A stretch of 64,000 bases of DNA, from the NCBI GenBank assembly GCA_030710605.1, contig CP092865.1:30598190-30662189 (forward strand), in the 5' to 3' direction. A program made the position numbers and the translations under genes. The notes below the pieces were generated by a model. That model worked only from the letters and a program-made list of their open reading frames with translations. It was not told where the DNA came from and did not search any database. Below, one piece after another: positions 1 through 12,094 of this stretch. The stretch comes from Cordylochernes scorpioides (Eukaryota; Arthropoda; Arachnida; Pseudoscorpiones; Chernetidae). Each line of letters begins with the position of its first letter. Position 1 is the stretch's first letter.

Positions 1-127
1 GCATCTAAGTTTCATAGTCGAAACATATCACTGTATTATAATACCAGAGTATATATAAGATTTGAAACCAATAAGCGCGATTCTTTTTTTCAAACAACTT
101 ATTATTGTAATTTGAAATTAATGGGAG

Positions 128-1164
128 GGAATAGTTCATCAGTGTTGCACCGACTGTAAAAAAGATGGTTGTAAAAAGGAAATTAGGCAATTTATAGGAA
201 TGCCGGTGCAGCCAGAGTAATCAGCGTATCCTTCGATAAGCAGTGGCAGACCCACATGCCACTTGTACCTCCATTCTGGAAAATGTGCAAGACACCTTAG
301 ATCATTCCATTTCGACCAGAACCATTTCCCGTCCATTGGTTGCTAATGGCTTGCATTCATGTTGTCCGGTAAGAAGACTGCCATTGACCCCACTGAATAG
401 ATGCCAACGTTTGATATGATGCTGGGCTAGATTCCTGTGGATGACGAAATGATACAAGGTCGTGTTCTCAGATGAGTCACGACTCTGTTTGTTTACTAAT
501 AGTAGCCGTGTACAAGTATGGCGTCGACGTTTAGAAAGGTCCAGTCAGGTAGCATTTGTGGAACGCCCCACGGCGCGACAACGCGGAATCATGGTATGGT
601 TCACAATCGGGTATGATACCAAATCACCCTTAGTTCGTATTCAGGGCACTATATATGACGGCCCAACGATAGGTTGATGATTTGCTGCGACCGGTGACAC
701 TCCCCTACCTTCAGAGGGTACCCAATACCCTTTGTCAGCCGGATAACTCCCGACAGAACACTGCTCGCATTATCCAACAAGCTCTGCAAGATGTTCATAT
801 GCTTCCCTGACCATCATACTCTCCTGAACTCTCACCAATCGAGCAGGTCTGGAACATTATTGGACGCCGTTTGCATTTATTGCCTCAGCCGCGTCAGAAG
901 ATGAACTGTGACAAATGCTTTAAAGGTAATGAAGAGCCATCCCTCAGGAGGCCATCCGTAGTCTGATTAACTCTCTACCTAGATGTGTTGCTGCGTGCAT
1001 CGCCGTCCACGGTGGTCCTACTTGCTACTGAGTCGACGCCGTTCTCGCTCTGTATTATGACTATCACTTATTGTTCGTTCTCTCTCTCTCTCTCTCTGTT
1101 CGCAAGTTTCATAACTTTCTGGCCCCTCTTTCTTGGTTTTCCATTTTCAATGTCACGCGCAGTG
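128..1164 (+). pseudogene. Decayed Tc1-like transposase (copy A)
   Basis: This is a degenerate copy of the intact Tc1-like element at 48.8-50.3 kb, in the opposite orientation. Recognisable pieces follow the order of the intact protein: the NVAIYRN-like segment near 186, the SDESR motif holding the first catalytic Asp near 470, the IMVW segment near 590, a QPDNSR segment with the second Asp near 740, and SPIEQVW with the catalytic Glu near 836. Frameshifts and stops interrupt it throughout; the longest open piece is 71 codons (462-677). The 3' end at about 1110-1164 matches the terminal inverted repeat of the intact element, with a CT microsatellite grown just inside it. The 5' end is eroded or lies outside the window. 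It cannot encode a transposase. Confidence 0.85.
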
Positions 1165-1189
1165 TTTATAATTAGGTAATAATACCACG

Positions 1190-1664
1190 TTGAAATTCTA
1201 AATTATGAAATCTTTGTTAAAACATAATTGGCCGGGACTAGTTCGTTTGGGCACAATCCAAGCTAATCATATGATCAATTGTTTGGAAGAAATAAAAAAA
1301 TAAAATAGAGTTTTTCAGCCATGGAATGGTTTCTCAGCACAAATGGTTGTATAACGCATTGAGATATTATTCCAAATATACAAATGTGGGTTTGAATCAC
1401 GAATATTTTCTTTATGCTGTTGTTGTTGGGAATCATCTTTTTACTTTAAACTATCTCTTTCTTTAAAAACAATATTTTTGGAGGAAATTACTGTATAAAA
1501 TAGTAACATAAAGGTAACCAAGGTTCCTTGAGCGTATCAATTACTGTATGATTCTTTTGTGTGTATAATGAGAAATAGATAGTAGAATATCAACTATCTC
1601 TCCCTCTTGATATTATTTTTAATGATATTTTTGAGATTTTATATATTATGTAGATATATTCTTT
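1190..1664. other. AT-rich intergenic DNA, no gene seen
   Basis: I see no open frame with coding character and no repeat structure beyond short A/T runs. Confidence 0.6.
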
Positions 1665-1945
1665 TATTTTTTTATTTTTTATTTCAATTTAAAGCGCTAT
1701 GTCCCCCTAGGGACACTTGCGCTGTCAAACATGTATGCCTTTAAATTTATCTATACATATATATATACAATACTTTTAAGCCGTGAATAGAATAGTCATA
1801 TGATTTTAACAATGAGAAAGAGAAATAAAAACGAGAAAAAAGAACTGTGTACAAAATAAAGAAGTGTCTGGCAATATATACAATAAGCATAATATCAGTT
1901 TCTTAAAATATATTTGTTGGTATATAATTTAAAATATATCTTCAA
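1665..1945 (-). mobile_element. LINE 3' end fragment (copy 1)
   Basis: The segment shares a characteristic stretch (CCCCCTAGGGACACTTGCGC and flanks) with 46270-46560 and 61090-61230. In those copies the same sequence lies downstream, on the minus strand, of a jockey-like LINE C-terminal coding remnant. Read on the minus strand, the fragment ends in an A-rich tail at about 1665-1690, as expected for a LINE 3' terminus. No coding part remains here. The homology fades near 1945. Confidence 0.65.
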
Positions 1946-3539
1946 AATGGAGATATATATGACGTTTGATCTCTTTATTCTGTAATGGCAAATCTAGCGG
2001 CGTAAAAATCGATGGATTTTATTAAACTGACACTGATGCAATTTTATGTTCAAAGATAATTATAAAGTATCCGAATTGGAACGAGAAAACAATAAAATAA
2101 ATCAAATTTCTATTTTTATAAAAAGTAGAATATCAAAATTCGAGAACATGTGAATAAAAAAACTACGCCTGTTACAAAATATGATAAATTGAAGTTATAT
2201 GTAAGTTATTAATCATTTCGTTTGACATGTTGTTGCTCTAGGTTTTGGAAAAAAATATTTGAAAGAGATCTGACATTTGTCTAATCCGATGGTTTAGGAA
2301 GAGAGCTATTGGGAGGATGGAAACTGGCCAATCCCAGACTGATGTCGCCAAGTGGTTCAATTGTGACACGAATTGGGTCTGCCAGCTCTGAGAACAATTC
2401 AGTGACATCAAAACATTTACATAGGGAGATGCCAACTACTCAGCTCTCGTGTGCCACTGAGGTGGCATTTGCAGACAAATTGTATTTTGAAATCCCAAGG
2501 TTCCTATATAAGAACACCAATGATACATAAAATCTTCATCTATGAGATGTTTAAGGGATATAACATAGGGCATGAGTACTGTAGTGATATTTAGAGAATG
2601 GATAGCCATCCATGAATTATAAATTCAAAAAATATATTTATACCCAAAAATACCTTAGGGAGACGTATTAACCTATCAACCTCTTCCTCTTAGAACCCTT
2701 TTCAAACAGAATTCTTCTCTTTTGAACGAGAGGAAATTATTTTATTCTTAAGACATCCTCCAAACCTCTTATATCAGACCATACTCCCTATTGAACAATA
2801 AAAAAAAGATATTCTGCTTTATTTTGTGCCTTTTTGAAATAATGTATATAGGCTATTCATATATTTTCTTAATCCAAATACCAAATATCAAATATTATTG
2901 AATATTTTTTTTAGAAATCTACCTTTTATGTTTGTGTTCACCTAATTATAAAAATATCTCAAATTAGTATCATATTAGCGCATCTATCACTGAATTTTAA
3001 GCCAAGTGAAACAAATTTCATTAATACATTCCCAAAAATTAAAGACGTTATACCGCAGTGATAAAAGTGAAATAAGAAGGCATCAGCGGTGTTGATTATA
3101 ATGAACGGTCTGGAGATTAAGCTGGTAAAACCATTATATAATGAACCATGCGTTCCGATTTCAATTTTTATTATTGTAGTATGAGGTCTGTAGAAATATA
3201 TATTTATTCTATAAAATGTCGCGTGTTTAAATTTGTATCAATTTTCATTAAAAAATATATATGTTTATATAAATGTGACATAGCTAGTTTGAATAAAAAA
3301 GAATAAGAGTTTATATATAATTTCTGAGGAATTGTAAAAAAATGATAACCTTGGGGTTGTATATTGAACTCGTGATGTTTGCCAAGTGAGAGTTTCCACT
3401 CGGACGTCTCACAGGTGCGTGGGGGAGGGGATATAAATACATCTTCCCTCCACGTAGTGGCTGCTGGAGTCTTGGCAACGCTAGCGTTTACTTTTCCTTA
3501 TTTATCTCCAGTTACTGGAAGTTACCGTAGTACATCCCC
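1946..3539. other. AT-rich intergenic DNA
   Basis: No convincing gene. A sequence at about 3030-3110 weakly resembles the dispersed family described at 9303. A short GC-richer patch at 3390-3490 precedes the minisatellite; its open frame has no recognisable features. Confidence 0.5.
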
Positions 3540-6450
3540 GGCTGGAACATGGGTTACTTTCTGGTTTCTGTCAATGGTTTTCTATCATGATTGAAATGTT
3601 GCTAGTACTGAACGTAGTACCTATCTTCAGAGACCGTCTAAAACTTGGGGTACTTTCTGATTTCTGTCTAAGGCTTTCTGTTCATGGTTGAAATGTCAAT
3701 AGAACTCACCGTGGTACCTAACTTCATAGATCGTCTAAAACTTTGGTTACCTTCTGATTTCTGTCTAAGGATTTCTGTTCATGGTTGAAATGTCAATAGA
3801 ACTCACCGTGGTACCTAACTTATAGATGGTCTAAAACTTTGGTTACCTTCTGATTTCTGTCTAAGGGTTTCTGTTCATGGCTGAAATGTCAATAGAACTC
3901 ACCGTGGTACCTAACTTCATGGTCTAAAACTTTGGTTACCTTCTGATTTCTGTCTAAGGGTTTCTGTTCATGGTTGAAATGTCAATAGAACTCACCGTGG
4001 TACCTAACTTATAGATGGTCTAAAACTTTGGTTACCTTCTGATTTCTGTCTAAGGGTTTCTGTTCATGGTTGAAATGTCAATAGAACTCACCGTGGTACC
4101 TAACTTATAGATGGTCTAAAACTTTGGTTACCTTCTGATTTCTGTCTAAGGGTTTCTGTTCATGGTTGAAATGTCAATAGAACTCACCGTGGTACCTAAC
4201 TTATAGATCGTCTAAAACTTTGGTTACCTTCTGATTTCTGTCTAAGGGTTTCTGTTCATGGTTGAAATGTCAATAGAACTCACCGTGGTACCTAACTTAT
4301 AGATCGTCTAAAACTTTGGTTACCTTCTGATTTCTGTCTAAGGGTTTCTGTTCATGGTTGAAATGTCAATAGAACTCACCGTGGTACCTAACTTATAGAT
4401 GGTCTAAAACTTTGGTTACCTTCTGATTTCTGTCTAAGGGTTTCTGTTCATGGTTGAAATGTCAATAGAACTCACCGTGGTACCTAACTTCATGGTCTAA
4501 AACTTTGGTTACCTTCTGATTTCTGTCTAAGGGTTTCTGTTCATGGTTGAAATGTCAATAGAACTCACCGTGGTACCTAACTTATAGATGGTCTAAAACT
4601 TTGGTTACCTTCTGATTTCTGTCTAAGGGTTTCTGTTCATGGTTGAAATGTCAATAGAACTCACCGTGGTACCTAACTTATAGATGGTCTAAAACTTTGG
4701 TTACCTTCTGATTTCTGTCTAAGGGTTTCTGTTCATGGTTGAAATGTCAATAGAACTCACCGTGGTACCTAACTTCATGGTCTAAAACTTTGGTTACCTT
4801 CTGATTTCTGTCTAAGGGTTTCTGTTCATGGTTGAAATGTCAATAGAACTCACCGTGGTACCTAACTTATAGATGGTCTAAAACTTTGGTTACCTTCTGA
4901 TTTCTGTCTAAGGATTTCTGTTTATAGTTGATATGTTAATAGAACTCACCGTGGTTCCTAACTTCATAGATCGTCTAAAACTTTGGTTACCTTCTGATTT
5001 CTGTCTAAGGGTTTCTGTTCATGGTTGAAATGTCAATAGAACTCACCGTGGTACCTAACTTATAGATGGTCTAAAACTTTGGTTACCTTCTGATTTCTGT
5101 CTAAGGGTTTCTGTTCATGGTTGAAATGTCAATAGAACTCACCGTGGTACCTAACTTCATGGTCTAAAACTTTGGTTACCTTCTGATTTCTGTCTAAGGG
5201 TTTCTGTTCATGGTTGAAATGTCAATAGAACTCACCGTGGTACCTAACTTATAGATGGTCTAAAACTTTGGTTACCTTCTGATTTCTGTCTAAGGGTTTC
5301 TGTTCATGGTTGAAATGTCAATAGAACTCACCGTGGTACCTAACTTATAGATGGTCTAAAACTTTGGTTACCTTCTGATTTCTGTCTAAGGGTTTCTGTT
5401 CATGGTTGAAATGTCAATAGAACTCACCGTGGTACCTAACTTCATGGTCTAAAACTTTGGTTACCTTCTGATTTCTGTCTAAGGGTTTCTGTTCATGGTT
5501 GAAATGTCAATAGAACTCACCGTGGTACCTAACTTATAGATGGTCTAAAACTTTGGTTACCTTCTGATTTCTGTCTAAGGGTTTCTGTTCATGGTTGAAA
5601 TGTCAATAGAACTCACCGTGGTACCTAACTTCATGGTCTAAAACTTTGGTTACCTTCTGATTTCTGTCTAAGGGTTTCTGTTCATGGTTGAAATGTCAAT
5701 AGAACTCACCGTGGTACCTAACTTATAGATGGTCTAAAACTTTGGTTACCTTCTGATTTCTGTCTAAGGGTTTCTGTTCATGGTTGAAATGTCAATAGAA
5801 CTCACCGTGGTACCTAACTTATAGATGGTCTAAAACTTTGGTTACCTTCTGATTTCTGTCTAAGGGTTTCTGTTCATGGTTGAAATGTCAATAGAACTCA
5901 CCGTGGTACCTAACTTCATGGTCTAAAACTTTGGTTACCTTCTGATTTCTGTCTAAGGGTTTCTGTTCATGGTTGAAATGTCAATAGAACTCACCGTGGT
6001 ACCTAACTTATAGATGGTCTAAAACTTTGGTTACCTTCTGATTTCTGTCTAAGGGTTTCTGTTCATGGTTGAAATGTCAATAGAACTCACCGTGGTACCT
6101 AACTTCATGGTCTAAAACTTTGGTTACCTTCTGATTTCTGTCTAAGGGTTTCTGTTCATGGTTGAAATGTCAATAGAACTCACCGTGGTACCTAACTTAT
6201 AGATGGTCTAAAACTTTGGTTACCTTCTGATTTCTGTCTAAGGGTTTCTGTTCATGGTTGAAATGTCAATAGAACTCACCGTGGTACCTAACTTCATGGT
6301 CTAAAACTTTGGTTACCTTCTGATTTCTGTCAAAAATTTTCTGTTTATGGTTGAAATGTTACTAGTATTCACCGTGTTTGTGTAGTAGTACCTATCTTCA
6401 GACACCGTCTGAAACTTTGGTTAACTTCTAGTTTCTGTCTTGTTTTTATT
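3540..6450 (+). repeat. Minisatellite, 96/93-bp units, about 29 copies
   Basis: Starting each unit at TAAAACTTTGG, I located 29 unit starts from 3639 to 6302, with degenerate units at both edges (about 3546 and 6410). Most spacings are 96 bp or 93 bp; two are 97 bp. The 93-bp form differs by a 3-nt change near the unit end (CTTCATGGTC instead of CTTATAGATGGTC). Long and short units alternate in patterns such as long-long-short and long-short, which suggests a developing higher-order repeat. Each unit contains a GGTACC site. All six frames of the unit contain stops, so the array is not coding. One diverged unit sits near 4910-4975. The interior units are nearly identical and the edges diverged, typical of expansion by unequal exchange. 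Confidence 0.95.
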
Positions 6451-6606
6451 CACGTCATATTTTGCTAATATTAGGGATCCTCCCAATGAATTTGAATGTT
6501 AAACACCTTTATCTTTAGTTGATTTTTTTTATAATTTTACAACATAGTGATGGCAATCAAAATTTGTGATGTCTACATCCTTTATCTTCAATTGTAACGT
6601 TGGATA

Positions 6607-6668
6607 TTTAGAAAGAGGGAATCTTATATCGCCGCAACTCTTTTTATATAAGATTCCCTCTTTCTAAA
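6607..6668. repeat. Perfect 23-bp inverted repeat (hairpin)
   Basis: The arms at 6607-6629 and 6646-6668 are exact reverse complements (TTTAGAAAGAGGGAATCTTA and on) around a 16-nt loop. It lies just outside the minisatellite and may be a small fold-back element or a structured RNA. Nothing else supports either reading. Confidence 0.7.
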
Positions 6669-7989
6669 TTGTCGAAATCCGCAATCCGTTTACCATGAAC
6701 GTTGGATATCTTTAAGAAAATATCTCGCCTTCGGCATGGAGGTAATACTAAATAGGTCTATAACTTCGTTCTAACAGTAGGTTACTGCTCATGTGTGATA
6801 TTGTTTAGAAGAGATCTTAAAGAAGATTAATAAATTTGGGTAGATGTTTATTTTATATAGTTTATCATTTTGAAATCCATCCTTAAAAATGATTGCAAGT
6901 GAAATTTCTCGTTATTCTTTTTTCTACGATTGAAAATTCATCATCAACAAGTCTTACCGTAATTAGAGAGTTTTTGTTGCAAAGACTTTGCTCATCAATG
7001 GTGAATTGCCCCAACAGTTTCTCCAATTTAATCTCTGGCTCTATCTACATTTTCTTCTAAGTAAGAACAGTAGAAAGGTTGTTTTCTGTGTAAAAGAAAC
7101 TTTCATGTTAAATAGCTTTATTTCTTATCTATCTACAGTCTGTTTGACTTACAGAACTGTTATGTGAACTGGATCTCAGGAAACTGTAATTGACGCTCAA
7201 TACCACTTACGTTAATCATCATATCCTGTAGTAATAGGTGTCGATAAGGAATGACGTCGTGGTACAGAATGCTTCTTCTTGGAAGTTAGAACCTTCATTA
7301 GACTATTCTTCTACCTAACACTTATTTCTTGGTAGAAATGATAAGTTAATTAGAAATACGTAATTTGTTTCTCATAGAGAAAAGAGAGATTGAGATTTCA
7401 ATTAATTTTATTATATCGTTCATATAATGTTATAAATACAATAATGTGAATAAGTACGAATGAATAATAATAGATATATATATAGATTAAAAAATATAAA
7501 ATAATTGATAAATATACGTAAATATATACAATCTCATCATTGGTAGCCAATCGCATGAAAGAGAGATTTCTGTTGAATTTCATCAATAGAAAATTATCTT
7601 AATTAGATTTTCGTGTATTTATACCGTTAGGAATTTTATCATCAAATCTAAAAATCATTCATTTTTTAAATAATTTTCCTTGGATGGCGTCGTGGATAAT
7701 CCATGGGTAGAACTGTAGTATATCTTACTGAAGGCTTTTGATCGTTTGGGGATGATCAGAAGAAATAAAAGATAATTCACCATCTATATCCGTGCTGTAT
7801 GATTGGGACTCCATTACTTCAATCCTCTTCCAGGAATGATATTCAACCAAACTATCCACATAGGCTTTTAGGACAATAAAATTATATTAAAACAATTCTA
7901 TATAAACTTATAAAAAAAATAATAGATATATTTTGATAATTTGAAACTCGTAAATTTGATTCTCTCGATAAAATGATTATTTTTTCAGG
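6669..7989. other. AT-rich intergenic DNA
   Basis: No gene seen. Positions 6990-7030 (a GCTCATCAATGGTGAA-type motif) are a weak copy of the dispersed family at 9303. Open frames near 7400-7590 are low-complexity Ile/Tyr-rich readings of AT repeats. Confidence 0.5.
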
Positions 7990-8592
7990 TCTCTGTGTGC
8001 TGTGTCATCCTGAATTTTGTCTTTCCTAATTTTCTACATTACAAAATCATTGTTTTATCTAGTGAACATTTTTTCCCGGTCCCTTGAAAAATACTCGATA
8101 AGTTGAATAAAATCATGGTCGTTTATGGAAGATGGACGAAGTTCCCGGAGGTCATCTTGGGCAAGCCCCCGCGAGGCTTTTTTCTTGTCTACTTGGCACA
8201 GCTGTGTCACCAACTTTACCCCCGCGCGCCAGGACCTCTTGACCCCTCTGCCCCTCCGATTGGTCGGTGGGTACTTGGACTGTCCATCCGGCAGGCGGAC
8301 GATTACATTCTCTCGACAAGGGGTGGGGGCGGACGATTACATTATCTCGACAGGGGGTGGGGCAGCCTATCTCCGTCGCATGGTGGCGCTGCTTGCGAGT
8401 TAAATCTACAAATCTGCAAATAACTCTAAGGATATTCAAGATTTTATTTTTCATAAACCTTCCCAGTACTATACTAAATAACTTCCCAAAGTTTCATGGC
8501 GTTCCAATGAGTGGTTTGGTCAGGCATAAAGGACGCACACACACACAAACACACACACACATGATGCATTCATTTATATATATATATATAGA
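7990..8592 (-). mobile_element. Helitron-like non-autonomous element, reverse orientation
   Basis: Read on the minus strand the element begins with TCTATATATAT at 8592, preceded by A, as in a Helitron 5' end. It continues through a GT-rich stretch and the block at about 8450-8535, and then the block at 7990-8110. Both blocks are shared in order with the element at 45226-46086. The 3' hairpin and CTAG terminus are missing, so the copy is truncated near 7990. Between the blocks lies a 280-bp GC-rich segment absent from the related copy. No Rep/helicase is encoded; mobility would depend on an autonomous Helitron elsewhere. Confidence 0.6.
8115..8395. other. GC-rich insert inside the Helitron-like element
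   Basis: This segment is far more GC-rich than its surroundings and sits between two blocks that are close together in the related element at 45.4-46.1 kb. It contains a 34-bp unit repeated twice (8294-8361, GCGGACGATTACAT core) next to G-rich tracts. Open frames of about 100 codons exist on both strands, but none has recognisable domains, and overlapping open frames are expected in GC-rich DNA. It may be a host fragment captured by the Helitron, as these elements often do. Its origin is unknown. Confidence 0.5.
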
Positions 8593-8830
8593 TGAAAACA
8601 TTAAGAAGCGACTGTTTCTTTAACATACAAACATATTATATTTAATATTAAGGACTCTCAAGAGAAGATCACTGGACTGCTAAACGAACAATTTGAATCA
8701 ACTCGTATCGGAATCTCGTAGCGAACAAATAACAGAACCAAAAAAGGTAACGTAGATGGAAACTTTCGGCAAGATTTCTACACATTGGAGAGAACTAAGT
8801 GGCTATATTTAAAATTTGTAACAAATAGAT
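8593..8830 (+). repeat. Dispersed repeat, copy 1 (paired with 9640-9910)
   Basis: Shares ordered blocks with 9640-9910: AAAACATTAAGAAGCG, a segment around GGACTCTCAAGAG, and AACGTAGATGGAAACTTTCGG. The start resembles Helitron-type 5' ends (TATATATAGAT followed by AAATGAAA). The family is not recognised and nothing in it is coding. Confidence 0.6.
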
Positions 8831-9302
8831 TTACTGGGAATGTGTTTTTTTTTTTAAATTTGCATCAAATATTATCCATACACACCTGACTGCAATGATA
8901 AAAGTTATTGAATGAGTTATTCGTTACAGATCTTATCGATTGATGGAAATTGAATTTATTAATAAGTGATTATATACTCTATTACTGTGTTTCCCAATAG
9001 GTATTTTGCCATAAAGAGTACTTGTGTGTGTTACTCAGATATCTGTCATCAATATAATATCATTTAATATGAATAAACTGAAGCATGAACCCGTCGTATA
9101 AGCGACGTTAATAATATTTTATGGAATCTACACTAAAATGTTATTTTTTTCTGAAGGTTTCTTTACGTAAAATGAGATTCTCAATAAGATTAGTAGGGGG
9201 TATCCACAATCAATGATCGAAAAAAATAGATATCATATACACATACAAACATATATAACAAATGAAAACATTAAGACAGGAGTGTTTATTTCACAAATAA
9301 AT

Positions 9303-9500
9303 CAAACCTCCACTGTCTTTACTGCGATGAAAAATTATTGGGAGGGCTTGGCTCATCAGTGATGAACCTTCCCAACGGTTTCACCAATTTAATCTACCCG
9401 ACCGCCTCTTCAGAGCTCTAATACTGTATTGGATCATTCTACTTATATATGCGACACTGAAGGATGGAATCTTAGAAATTGTATTTAATTAAACTATGCG
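9303..9500 (+). repeat. Unclassified dispersed repeat family, copy A
   Basis: Contains the core GGGAGGGCTTGGCTCATCAG followed by GATGAACCTTCCCAACGG, then AATTTAATC and CAGAGCTCTAATACTGTA. The same ordered blocks occur at 51965-52160 on the same strand. The core alone occurs at 12855-12960 and 40779-40830 on the opposite strand. Conservation of the core with loose flanks resembles a SINE or MITE with a conserved central domain, but I cannot assign it to a known family. Confidence 0.65.
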
Positions 9501-9639
9501 CATAAGCTTTTAAGACGGTAAAATTTCATTTAAATATTTGTATCAATCAATACTCTTCCGTAAACAATAAGGACAAGGCCAGTTAGGCATACATTTATAC
9601 AAAGCAATAACGCGCCATCATATATAGATAACATATATA

Positions 9640-9910
9640 GATAACAAATGAAAATATTAAGAAGCGAATGTTTTTTTCACAAATAACATGCAAACATATT
9701 AAAGTTAATATTATGGACTGCCAAGAGAAAATTACTGGACAGCTAAAAGCACAATTTGAATTTACTTTGAATCCTCAATCCCACTCAACTGAATAATACC
9801 AGGAATTTATTATCAACCAATAAACGGAACCAAAATAAATAACGTAGATGGAAACTTTCGGTAACATTCCTACAAACTGGAGAACTAAGTGACTACATAA
9901 TTTACCAATC
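9640..9910 (+). repeat. Dispersed repeat, copy 2 (paired with 8593-8830)
   Basis: Second copy of the family at 8593-8830, with the same block order and several indels. It begins in an ATATATAGATAACA direct duplication at about 9619-9650. Another partial 5' part occurs at about 9250-9300. Confidence 0.6.
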
Positions 9911-10211
9911 AATAAACCCATATTCAAGATCTTTGAATGAAAAGAGATAATATATTTTTTGCTTCATACACATGTTTATATCTCTTATGTTTCATAAAGG
10001 GTTTATTAATCTTTGAAATGTTCGCGGGTGAAGAAGGGTGAGAGCAACTACTTTCGAGAGACACTTTTGTGAAATCAAACCTGATCACACCTTATCTAAG
10101 CCACCTGTAGTGAAGGCGTTTCTCCAGGAGAGCTGGCGATATCCATGGTTTTGGATGTTCTCTAATGGGAGTTGTTTATCTGTACTTGTCTTCTTTCTTA
10201 TCTCCACTCAA

Positions 10212-10403
10212 TCATATTAGGGTATCAAGCTTGTAGAGCTTGTGACTTTTAATGGTGTCTGATGGGTATGAGTAGATTTCATCAATAGATGAGTCAATAC
10301 AGCCAATAATGTGTTTTGGGATTGCAGGTTGAGAATTACACTTAGTACATAGTGGGAAGACCTTGCAACCATTCTGGAAAGTCATTGTCCGTAGATGACC
10401 AGA
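10212..10403 (-). pseudogene. LINE C-terminal fragment with CCHC-like motif
   Basis: A 63-codon open stretch on the minus strand reads SGHLRTM...PLCTKCNSQP...KHIIGC, then ends in TGA. The spacing C-x2-C-x8-H-x4-C is the C-terminal zinc-knuckle-like signature after the RNase H or RT of jockey-like and related non-LTR retrotransposons. The upstream part is out of frame or lost. Sequence downstream on the minus strand (about 10130-10212) is shared with 18790-18850, so this is the 3' part of a LINE family. It is a dead-on-arrival fragment. Confidence 0.6.
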
Positions 10404-10479
10404 CTTAAGTCTTTATCAAAGACTGTTGTTCTCTTGGAAGGACATAAGCGGTATTTGTCCCTGTCTGTATTTTTGATAT

Positions 10480-11727
10480 AGTTTACATATATTTCTGGTA
10501 TAATCTACATCAGAAACCTCCCGGTATCTCTTTTAAAGTAGTCGTTCATTGGGGGTTGGATTAGATAATTTCTAATCATTTTTTAATAATACAAAAACCG
10601 ATCCCTCACAGACATGGTTGCTCATCGAATGTGCCGCTTAGAAGAGTTTTAACTCTATCTCTGGAGAAGGCTATCTTTGGCCAAAGTTATATATGAACAA
10701 GGACAGAGGTACACACACTATCTAAACTTGTATTTAAAAATTCGGCGTATTATAATTGGCTAGAAGAATTACTTCTAGGTCACCTTGTTGAAGGGCATGT
10801 CAGCACAAGAGCTTTAGAAATAAAAAATAAATGTAAAAAGAAACCTAGCCCTAGAATCCTTTTTGATTTTCTCAAAGTGTTAAAGCAGGAAGGAAATTTT
10901 ATTACAAGCCTCTTCTGTATCAATCACTGATGATTGTAAAACTATATGGACATAGATCGAATGAGGGAATATGTGTCCATATAGCCACCAAAGGTTGAAC
11001 TTGTCTCTATGGACACATTAACAATATAACATCTAAAATAGACGATATTGACGACACGCCTGAGAGGGTCCAACACTGATTAGCTTATCTACGACCCTCC
11101 TTCTTCAACATTGTCACAATATACTGGATAGTTGTACGATACCTGACAAGTAAAGATAGGGAGAGGTAATCTATTGTATATAAATTCATGTTTGAATGAA
11201 ATAATTAATAATTTAATGAATTAATAATATTACAAAATTAATATCAGAAAAGATAATATACTAAAATTGATATTTAAAAATACCCGTAATATCAATTTAT
11301 TTGAATATTTACACAGCAGGCATTTTTGTTTACAGGAACGATTTTTTAACACCATGCGCGCGTCGTCTGACAACGCGGCGTTGCCAGATAAAATAGTATT
11401 ATAATCAGTTTGAGTCAAAAGGTGATTCATTAAATAAGTTTTTATATAAAAATTTACTGTGCAAAAAAAAAATTGATATCGAAATATTTTGAGAAAAAAA
11501 TTGTTTTTTCTTTACAGATCCAGTTAAGCCCTTTTTTATATAATACTATAAATATTTTTGCAATACCTTATAATAAATAAATACCGATTCAATTTTTTGT
11601 CCAATTAGAGATTTATAATGCGCTATCTATCTCAATCTGATATTAGACAAAAGGCAGAAAATTCAAATTTAACAAATATAAATAAGGACTAACAGAATTT
11701 GCTTTATATATTTGGCTTATTAAAATA
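10480..11727. other. AT-rich intergenic DNA
   Basis: No gene seen. A somewhat less AT-rich stretch at 10740-11150 contains only short open frames and may be a very old transposon remnant. Confidence 0.45.
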
Positions 11728-12094
11728 CAAGGTTGTCCCAAAGGTTCGTAAACAATTATTATATAAGATATATTTAAATAAAAAGTAATATATTGGATCA
11801 AAAGATCAATTATTTTACCAATATTTCAGTTGGCTGAACGCCAACCTTTACCAAGGTACTATAAAATTTTAAAATGTGTCAACAACTCTGGCACTGAGTT
11901 TGTTGTTGACACACTTTAAAATGTTATAATACCTTGATAAAGGTTAGCGTTCAGCCAACTGAAATATTGGTAAAATAAATAATATTTTGATTCAATATAT
12001 GCCTTTTATTCGAAGATTTATTTATGGATTGCTCTATTTTCAAAACAAATAAGATATATTGTATTGGTGTTTACGAACCTTTGGGATAACCTTA
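11728..12094. mobile_element. Fold-back MITE, mariner type (TA target)
   Basis: The ends are inverted repeats (CAAGGTTGTCCCAAAGGTTCG and a close match at the right end, read in reverse), flanked by TA at 11726-11727 and 12095-12096. Inside, arms of about 70 bp around CCAATATTTCAGTTGGCTGA form a second long inverted repeat, so most of the 367-bp element can fold on itself. No coding capacity. Related half-copies lie at 15000-15125 and 35655-35745. TA duplication and small size point to a Tc1/mariner-driven MITE. Confidence 0.8.

Noticed and set aside
3540-6450. CRISPR-like or protein-coding repeat array
   Set aside because: The units are contiguous with no unique spacers, and all six frames contain stops, so it is a eukaryotic minisatellite.
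7398-7586. Ile/Tyr-rich ORF as a membrane protein
   Set aside because: Reading of AT microsatellite-like DNA, with no charged or loop pattern typical of a real membrane protein.
8103-8623. Overlapping open frames of 92-118 codons
   Set aside because: Frames on both strands overlap in a GC-rich insert within a Helitron-like element. No domain or codon pattern favours any of them.
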